Below are positions 5,648 through 10,591 of a DNA stretch of 10,591 nt, one piece after another (position 1 is the stretch's first letter; each line of letters opens with the position of its first letter). The translations under genes were made by a program, and so were the position numbers. Origin of the DNA: Microbacteriaceae bacterium (GTDB taxonomy: Bacteria > Actinomycetota > Actinomycetes > Actinomycetales > Microbacteriaceae). The stretch is taken from positions 1 through 10,591 of the forward strand of contig JAKONM010000088.1 in assembly GCA_022701925.1 (NCBI GenBank), read 5' to 3'. Below the pieces are notes generated by a model that saw only the letters and a program-made list of their open reading frames with translations, was not told the origin of the DNA and made no database searches.

Positions 5648-6253
5648 CTACTCCGAGGCGCCGAAGCCGCGGTAGTCGGCGAGCGCCGCCAGCACCGCCG
5701 CCCGCAGGTCGCCGGCGCCGTCCCCCGCCGTCCACCGCATCCAGCCCTGGCGGGCCACCGCCACGGCGACCGCCACGGCCAGCGCGGCGCGGTCGGCGGC
5801 GCCGTCGACCTCGCCGCGGCTGCGGAGGCGCTGCTCGACCAGCCCGGCCAGGTGCTGGTGGTGCGTCCGCGCGGTCACCAGGCGGTCGCCCAGCAGCCGG
5901 GCCTCCTGCTCCATGAGCCGGCGGCGCATGCGGTGCAGCACGAAGTCGTCGTCCCCCTGGAGCCCGTCGGCGAGCAGCCGCACCAGGTCCGCGGCCGGAT
6001 CGCCCCGGCCGGCCAGGTAGCGGTCCCGCTCGGTGTCGGTCGGCTCCGTCGGATGCGGCCCGCCGATCGCGTCCTCCTTCGAGGCGAAGTAGTTGAAGAA
6101 GGTGCGCGGGGAGACGCCCGCCGCCTGGGCGACCTCCTCCACGGTCACCGCGTCGAACCCGCGCTCCAGCGCCAGCGCCAGCATCGCCGAGCGCAGGGCC
6201 CGGCGGGTGGTGGCCCGCTTGTGCTCGCGCAGCCCGGGAGGGGCGCCGCTCAT
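5648..6253 (-). CDS. TetR/AcrR-family transcriptional regulator
   Basis: The 201-residue protein is of typical TetR length. The N-terminal DNA-binding domain (about 9-63) contains the helix-turn-helix VEEVAQAAGVSPRTFFNYFASKEDAI (38-63), with the family's FFNYFxSKE ending. The C-terminal helical part (about 70-200) would bind a ligand and form the dimer, and it has an Ala/Val run at 158-167 encoded by short tandem repeats. The ligand and targets are unknown. The ATG overlaps the stop codon of the hydrolase gene by 4 bp (ATGA), which suggests translational coupling. Because it is inside a longer transcript, simple autoregulation at its own upstream region is not apparent. The upstream hydrolase and downstream VOC genes are the natural candidate targets, but no operator was found. 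Confidence 0.93.
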   Translation of the reverse strand: MSGAPPGLREHKRATTRRALRSAMLALALERGFDAVTVEEVAQAAGVSPRTFFNYFASKEDAIGGPHPTEPTDTERDRYLAGRGDPAADLVRLLADGLQGDDDFVLHRMRRRLMEQEARLLGDRLVTARTHHQHLAGLVEQRLRSRGEVDGAADRAALAVAVAVAVARQGWMRWTAGDGAGDLRAAVLAALADYRGFGASE

Positions 6254-7764
6254 CCGCACCGCACGGCGGAGGGCACCGCGCCCCGCAGCAGGTACGCGTC
6301 CACCGGACCGTTGATGCACGCGTCGCCGGCGCGGTAGGCCGTGTGCCCCTCGCCGACCAGGGTCAGGAGCACCCCCTTCGGCAGCTGACGGGCCAAGGAC
6401 TGCGCCCACGCGTAGGGGGTCGCGGGGTCGCCCGTCGTGCCGAGCACCAGGATCGCCGGGGAGCCCTCCGCCGTCACCGGCGCCGGGGAGGCCTGCGGCG
6501 GCACCGGCCAGTTCGCGCACACCGGGTTGCCGAGGTCGTCGGCGTTGTCCGCGCGCCGCAGCGGGTCGGCGGCGTCCAGCTGCTCGCCCTCCCGCTGCAG
6601 CGTCGCGCGGTCGGTGGTCACCGGCTTGTCGAGGCAGTTCACCGCGTAGATCGCCTCGAAGAGGTTGCTCGTGTAGCCGCGCTCGCCCCGCTGCACGTAC
6701 CCGTCGGCCAGCGCCTGCGCCACGGCGGGGTCCCCGCGCAGCGCTCCGGCGAACGCCTGGCTGAGATAGGTCCAGCTGCCGCGGTCGTAGAGGGCGGCGT
6801 TGATCGCGGTGCGCAGCACGACGCTGTTCACCGCCCGACCGTCCTCCGCCCGCAGCGGCGACTCCCGCAGCGCGGTGAGGAGGTCGGCGATCTCGTCGAC
6901 CGCCTGGTCGACGCTCCGCCCGCGGAAGGGGCAGCCGGAGCGCTGCACGCAGTCGGCGAGGTAGGAGCGCAGGGCGTCGCCGAAGGCGCGGGTATTGGCC
7001 AGCGCCTCCTCGAACGAGGTGCGGGAGGGATCGGTCGCCCCGTCGAGCACCATCCGGCCGACCGCCGTCGGGTAGCGGTCGGCGTAGGCCGCGCCGATCG
7101 TCGTGCCGTACGAGAAGCCGAAGTAGTCCAGCCTCCGCTCGCCCGATGCGGCCCGCAGCATGTCGAGGTCGCGCACGGTGTCGGCGGTGCCGACGTGCGC
7201 GAGCAGCGGCCCGGTCTCGCGCTCGCACGCCTCGCCGAAGGCGACCGCCGCGTCGTCGGTCTGCTCCCGCAGCCGCGCGCTGCCCGCCGGCAGGTCGGGG
7301 TCGCTGAACAGGAAGCGGTCCAGGTCCCGGGTGCCGTAGCAGTCGACGGGTGTCGAGGCCCCGACGCCCCGCGGGTCCCATCCGACGACGTCGTAGTGCT
7401 GCCGCAGGTCGCGGCTGAAGATGCTCGCGCTGCTCTTCACGAACTCGACGCCCGAGGCGCCGGGGCCGCCCGGGTTCGTGAACAGCGTGCCGATCCGGTC
7501 CCCCGTGGCCGGCCGCATGGCGAGCGCGAGCCGGATGCGGTCGCCGCCGGGGCGCGACCAGTCGAGCGGGGCGGCGACCGTGGCGCACCGCACCCCGTCG
7601 CCGCAGTCCTTCCAGGTGATCGTCTGGCCGTAGAAGGGGCGCAGGTCCGCCGGCACGCCCCTCGTGTCCGGCGTGGTGGTCACGTCGGGGGCGGGCAGGA
7701 TGCCGCACCCGGCCAGCAGCAGGGCGGAGGCCGCGGCGACGACCGCCGCGAGCAGACGCCTCAT
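6250..7764 (-). CDS. Secreted lipoprotein alpha/beta-hydrolase (tripeptidyl aminopeptidase / SlpD-E type, peptidase S33)
   Basis: The 504-residue enzyme is probably anchored outside the membrane by lipid. The N terminus is a lipoprotein signal with lipobox LAGC and Cys20. The catalytic domain follows from about 50. NPGGPGASG (98-106) forms the oxyanion region, DPRGVG is at 130-135, and the nucleophile elbow GFSYG has Ser218. A helical cap spans about 250-390. GTTGDPATP carries Asp446 and GEGHTAY carries His474, near the C-terminal domain typical of Streptomyces tripeptidyl aminopeptidases. Relatives release tripeptides from protein N termini or hydrolyse esters and amides, so the actual substrate is uncertain. 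Cysteines are paired in number and fit an extracytoplasmic protein. The ATG at 7764 overlaps the holB stop by 4 bp. AGGG lies 7 nt upstream. The open frame continues upstream, but that part is the holB shadow. Confidence 0.92.
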   Translation of the reverse strand: MRRLLAAVVAAASALLLAGCGILPAPDVTTTPDTRGVPADLRPFYGQTITWKDCGDGVRCATVAAPLDWSRPGGDRIRLALAMRPATGDRIGTLFTNPGGPGASGVEFVKSSASIFSRDLRQHYDVVGWDPRGVGASTPVDCYGTRDLDRFLFSDPDLPAGSARLREQTDDAAVAFGEACERETGPLLAHVGTADTVRDLDMLRAASGERRLDYFGFSYGTTIGAAYADRYPTAVGRMVLDGATDPSRTSFEEALANTRAFGDALRSYLADCVQRSGCPFRGRSVDQAVDEIADLLTALRESPLRAEDGRAVNSVVLRTAINAALYDRGSWTYLSQAFAGALRGDPAVAQALADGYVQRGERGYTSNLFEAIYAVNCLDKPVTTDRATLQREGEQLDAADPLRRADNADDLGNPVCANWPVPPQASPAPVTAEGSPAILVLGTTGDPATPYAWAQSLARQLPKGVLLTLVGEGHTAYRAGDACINGPVDAYLLRGAVPSAVRCG

Positions 7765-8930
7765 CGCGGTGCCCTGGCGAGCGCGCCGGCGATCAGCATC
7801 GCCTCCAGCGTCAGGAGGGGCGGCACGTTGGCCGGCAGGCGGCGCCGCGCCTCCGCGATCGCATCCAGCACCCCCAGCGTCGCCTGCGGCCGGGTGGTGT
7901 CGGCCAGTCGACGCACCTCCGAGCCCCACGCCGCGTTCACGGGCGCGAGCCCGGCGTCCAGCTGCGCCAGCAGCACGTCGCGCCAGACGGACAGCAGGTC
8001 CACCAGCACCCGGTCGACGCCGTCCCGCAGCCCCCGGGTGGCACGGCGCTTCTGGTCCTCCTCCAGCTGCTTCAGCTGGCTGCGCAGGGCCGGCGGCACG
8101 GCCCCGCCCTCCGGCACGCCCATCGAGGCCAGCGCGCGCGCCCGCTCGGCGGCGTCCCGCTCCTGGTTGAGGGCCGAGGAGTCCGCCTTCGCCACGTCCA
8201 GCAGGTGCTGCGCGGCGCGGACGGCCCGCGGCACGGTGTCCGCCTCGAGGGCGGTGCGGATGGTGTCGTCCCGGCGGTCCCGCGCCTCGGCGTCGGTCGC
8301 CAGACGGTGCGCCATGCCGATGTGGCTCTGCGCCTCCTCGGCGGCGCGCTGCGCCACCGCGGGGTCGACGCCGTCGCGTGCGACCAGCAGGGCGGCGACC
8401 TCCTGGGGCTCCGGCACGCGCAGCCGCACCGTCCGCACCCGCGAGCGGATCGTCGGCAGCAGGTCGGCCTCGCTGGGCGCGCAGAGGATCCAGACCGTGC
8501 GCTCCGGCGGCTCCTCCAGCGCCTTCAGCAGCACGTTCGAGGTGCGCTCGGACATGCGGTCCGCGTCCTCGACGACCATCACCCGGTAGCGGGCCACCGA
8601 CGGGGAGTACTGGGAGGCGGTCACCAGACGCCGCACCTCCTCGATCGTGATCACGACCCGCTCGCTGGCGAGCACCGCCAGGTCGGGGTGGGTGCGGGCC
8701 TCGACCTGCGCCCGCACCCGCTCGTCGGCGTCGCCGCCCTCGGCGAGCAGGGCGGCGGCGAAGGCGTAGGCCAGGTTCGACCGGCCGGAGCCCGGCGGTC
8801 CGGTGATGAGCCACGCGTGCGTCATCACCCCCGTCCCGCCGTCCGGCAGGTGGGCGTCCCGCGCGGCGGACCGCACGGCGTCCACGGCCGCCTGCTGGCC
8901 GACCAGCTCCTGGTAGGGCGACTCGCTCAT
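7761..8930 (-). CDS. holB: DNA polymerase III subunit delta' (clamp loader)
   Basis: The 389-residue AAA+ subunit is part of the clamp-loader complex with tau/gamma and delta, which places the beta sliding clamp on primed DNA. The start MSESPYQELVGQQAAV is a typical actinobacterial delta' N terminus. The P-loop-like segment reads GPPGSGRS (44-51), with Arg in place of the Walker Lys, as expected for a subunit that does not hydrolyse ATP. VVEDADRMSERTSNVLLKALEEPP (119-142) is the Walker B and sensor region, and IRSRVR (161-166) replaces the usual SRC motif. No zinc-binding Cys cluster follows the P-loop. The segment at 63-81 has acidic and polar residues instead. A charged helix (285-302) precedes the C-terminal collar domain. 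It overlaps both neighbours by 4 bp (ATGA). Confidence 0.93.
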   Translation of the reverse strand: MSESPYQELVGQQAAVDAVRSAARDAHLPDGGTGVMTHAWLITGPPGSGRSNLAYAFAAALLAEGGDADERVRAQVEARTHPDLAVLASERVVITIEEVRRLVTASQYSPSVARYRVMVVEDADRMSERTSNVLLKALEEPPERTVWILCAPSEADLLPTIRSRVRTVRLRVPEPQEVAALLVARDGVDPAVAQRAAEEAQSHIGMAHRLATDAEARDRRDDTIRTALEADTVPRAVRAAQHLLDVAKADSSALNQERDAAERARALASMGVPEGGAVPPALRSQLKQLEEDQKRRATRGLRDGVDRVLVDLLSVWRDVLLAQLDAGLAPVNAAWGSEVRRLADTTRPQATLGVLDAIAEARRRLPANVPPLLTLEAMLIAGALARAPR

Positions 8931-9544
8931 CGGCGGAGCAGCGGGCGCACGGCCTCGCGGATCGCGGCCTGCACCTGCCCGGCCGGCAGCTCCCCGTCGA
9001 CCACCAGGAAGCGGTCCGGCTCCCCGGCGGCGAGGTCCAGGAACGCCGCGCGCACGCGGTCGTGGAAGTCGTCCTGCTCGGCCTCGAGGCGGTCGTAGGC
9101 GGTGCGGTCGGAGCGACGCTGCCGTCCGACCCGCGGATCCAGGTCGATCAGCACGGTCAGGTCCGGCAGCAGGCCCTCGACCGCCCACAGGGAGAGCCGA
9201 CGCACCTCGTCGGCGTCGAGCACCCGGCCGGCGCCCTGGTAGGCCGTGCTCGAGTCCAGGTACCGGTCCTGCACGACGACGTCGCCGCGCTCGAGCGCCG
9301 GCCGGACCACGGTCGCGACGTGGTGCGCCCGGTCCGCGGCGTACAGCAGCGCCTCGGCGCGCGGGGCGACCGGCCCCTTCCGGTGCAGCACCAGCTCGCG
9401 CACCGCGACGCCCAGGTCGGTGCCGCCCGGCTCCCGGGTGCGGACGACCGAGCGCCCCTGCTCCACCAGCCAGGACTCGAGCGCGGCGGCCTGGGTCGAC
9501 TTGCCCGCCGCGTCGCCGCCCTCCAGCGTGATGAACACGCTCAC
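8927..9544 (-). CDS. tmk: Thymidylate kinase (dTMP kinase)
   Basis: The 205-residue enzyme phosphorylates dTMP to dTDP with ATP, the step feeding dTTP synthesis. The P-loop reads GGDAAGKST (9-17), TREPGGT (36-42) and DRY (93-95) bind dTMP, and a LID segment RQRRSDRTAYDRLE (141-154) closes the active site. Length is standard. Two starts are possible. GTG at 9544 overlaps the topA stop as GTGA. GTG at 9538 gives MFITLEGGD and has AGAAGG at the better spacing of 7 nt. I report the longer one. Either way the gene is tightly linked to topA, and its stop overlaps the holB start by 4 bp. The order topA-tmk-holB is common in actinobacteria. Confidence 0.94.
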   Translation of the reverse strand: MSVFITLEGGDAAGKSTQAAALESWLVEQGRSVVRTREPGGTDLGVAVRELVLHRKGPVAPRAEALLYAADRAHHVATVVRPALERGDVVVQDRYLDSSTAYQGAGRVLDADEVRRLSLWAVEGLLPDLTVLIDLDPRVGRQRRSDRTAYDRLEAEQDDFHDRVRAAFLDLAAGEPDRFLVVDGELPAGQVQAAIREAVRPLLRR

Positions 9545-10591
9545 GCCTTCTTCGCGGCGCGCGTGGTGCCCTTCTTGGCCGTGGTCGTCGCGCGCGGCTT
9601 GGCGGCTGCCCGCGCGGTCGTCTTCTTCGGCGCCGGACCCTTCGCGCGCTTGTCCGCCAGCAGCTGCACCGCGCGCTCGAAGTCCACGGCCTCCACGTCC
9701 TCGCCGCGCGGGATGGTGGCGTTCGTCTCGCCGTCGGTCACGTACGCGCCGAAACGGCCGTCCTTGATCTTCACGGGCTTGCCGCTCACGGGGTCCGCGT
9801 CGAACTCCTTCAGCGCGCTGGACGCCTTGCGGGCCCCGTACTTCGGCTGGGCGAAGAGCTCGATCGCGCCGGGCAGGTCGACGCTGAAGATGCTGTCCTC
9901 GTCGGGCAGCGTGCGGGTGTCGGCGCCCTTCTTCAGGTACGGGCCGTAGCGGCCGTTCTGCGCGGAGATCGGCTCGCCGCTGTCCGGGTCGTCGCCGACG
10001 ATCCGCGGGAGCGCGAGCAGCTTCACCGCGGTGTCGAGGTCGACCGAGTCCGGCGACATCGACTTGAAGAGGCTGGCCGTGCGGGCCTTCGGAGCGCCCT
10101 TCTTGGACGCCTCGTCCTCGGGGACGATCTCGGTGACGTACGGGCCGAACCGGCCGTCCTTCGCGACGAGCGTGCGGCCCCACTCGGGGTGCTGGCCCAG
10201 CACGCGGTCCTCGACCGGCGGCGCGTCGACCAGCTCCTGCGCCTTCGCCGGCGTCAGCTCGTCGGGGGCCAGCTCCGGCGGCAGGTTGACCCGCCGCATC
10301 ACGGGCTCGCCCTCCCGGAGCTCGCCCGATTCCGCGTCGACCTGCGGCTCGCCGGGCTCCACGACCTCGAGGTAGGGGCCGTAGCGGCCGATCCGCAGCG
10401 TGATGTCGTGCGTCACCGGGATGGAGTTGATGCCGCGCGCGTCGATCTCGCCGAGGTTGTCGACGACGGTGCGCAGTCCGCGGTGGTCGGCGTTGCCGAA
10501 GTAGAAGCCGTTGAGCCAGTCCACGCGGTCCGCGTCGCCGCCGGCGATGCGGTCGAGGTCGTCCTCCATGCCGGCCGTGCAGTCGTACTGG
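9541..10591 (-). CDS. topA: DNA topoisomerase I, C-terminal part (gene continues beyond the window)
   Basis: Only the last 349 or so residues are present, and the frame is open to the right edge. The enzyme relaxes negative supercoils by cutting one strand. The catalytic Tyr and the TOPRIM domain lie outside the window. The visible part starts in the conserved segment MEDDLDRIAGG of the core, followed by at least four repeats centred on GR(F/Y)GPY at roughly residues 68, 146, 213 and 278 of the fragment, the last reading GRFGAY. These are the C-terminal DNA-binding repeats of actinobacterial TopA, which replace the zinc fingers of the E. coli enzyme. No Cys pairs are seen in the tail. The last 35 or so residues are a Lys/Ala/Thr/Pro-rich basic tail of the histone-tail type known in mycobacterial TopA. 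Confidence 0.96.
   Translation of the reverse strand, partial: QYDCTAGMEDDLDRIAGGDADRVDWLNGFYFGNADHRGLRTVVDNLGEIDARGINSIPVTHDITLRIGRYGPYLEVVEPGEPQVDAESGELREGEPVMRRVNLPPELAPDELTPAKAQELVDAPPVEDRVLGQHPEWGRTLVAKDGRFGPYVTEIVPEDEASKKGAPKARTASLFKSMSPDSVDLDTAVKLLALPRIVGDDPDSGEPISAQNGRYGPYLKKGADTRTLPDEDSIFSVDLPGAIELFAQPKYGARKASSALKEFDADPVSGKPVKIKDGRFGAYVTDGETNATIPRGEDVEAVDFERAVQLLADKRAKGPAPKKTTARAAAKPRATTTAKKGTTRAAKKA

Noticed and set aside
5514..5735. N-terminal extension of the VOC protein
   Set aside because: The extra part is Arg/Gly-rich, overlaps the end of the TetR gene, and the downstream ATG has a strong ribosome binding site and the conserved fold start.
5757..5785. Short tandem repeats encoding Ala/Val in the TetR protein
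   Set aside because: They are in frame within a normal-length C-terminal domain. They look like codon-level redundancy rather than a functional repeat.
6343..8589. Long plus-strand open frame (748 codons) opposite the hydrolase and holB
   Set aside because: It is a shadow of two well-supported minus-strand genes, with low-complexity Arg/Gly/Ala composition and no motifs.

Overview
The window comes from a high-GC (about 70 %) actinobacterium. The rRNA leader at the left edge, the codon use and the topA-tmk-holB cluster point to the order Micrococcales, most likely family Microbacteriaceae. I cannot fix the genus from sequence alone. Every protein gene is on the minus strand. The only plus-strand gene is a tRNA. 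I see no mobile elements, CRISPR arrays, prophage or toxin-antitoxin genes, and this reads as ordinary core chromosome with a few local oddities.

Reading in the direction of transcription (right to left): the right half is a packed run of five genes. It holds the 3' end of topA (DNA topoisomerase I), tmk (thymidylate kinase), holB (clamp-loader delta'), a secreted lipoprotein alpha/beta-hydrolase of the tripeptidyl-aminopeptidase type, and a TetR-family regulator. Successive genes overlap by 4 bp (ATGA or GTGA), which suggests one transcript and coupled translation. A small VOC (glyoxalase-fold) gene follows after 134 bp. It converges on tRNA-Thr(CGT), and the two share a perfect 15-bp hairpin terminator.

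The left half, beyond the tRNA, has four more minus-strand genes: a Gfo/Idh/MocA oxidoreductase, a D-Ala-D-Ala carboxypeptidase of the PBP4 (DacB) class, nicotinamidase PncA and a succinate-semialdehyde-type aldehyde dehydrogenase (GabD-like). The gaps are 9-46 bp, but three of the four starts lack a Shine-Dalgarno sequence and instead have a TANNNT box 6-7 nt before the ATG. That arrangement suggests leaderless mRNAs with their own promoters rather than one simple operon.

Positions 1 to about 270 are the 5' leader of a ribosomal RNA operon on the minus strand. The 16S gene should begin just beyond position 1. The leader has a boxA-type antitermination motif, hairpins and a good promoter (TTGGCA, 17 nt, TATGTT). 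The most unusual feature is that the aldehyde dehydrogenase frame does not stop at the normal end of its family. It runs about 88 codons further, through the rRNA promoter, and stops about 20 nt before boxA.

I found no convincing new multi-gene system. The best follow-ups are the gabD/rrn junction, the candidate leaderless promoters and the unusual membership of the topA-tmk-holB overlap chain.
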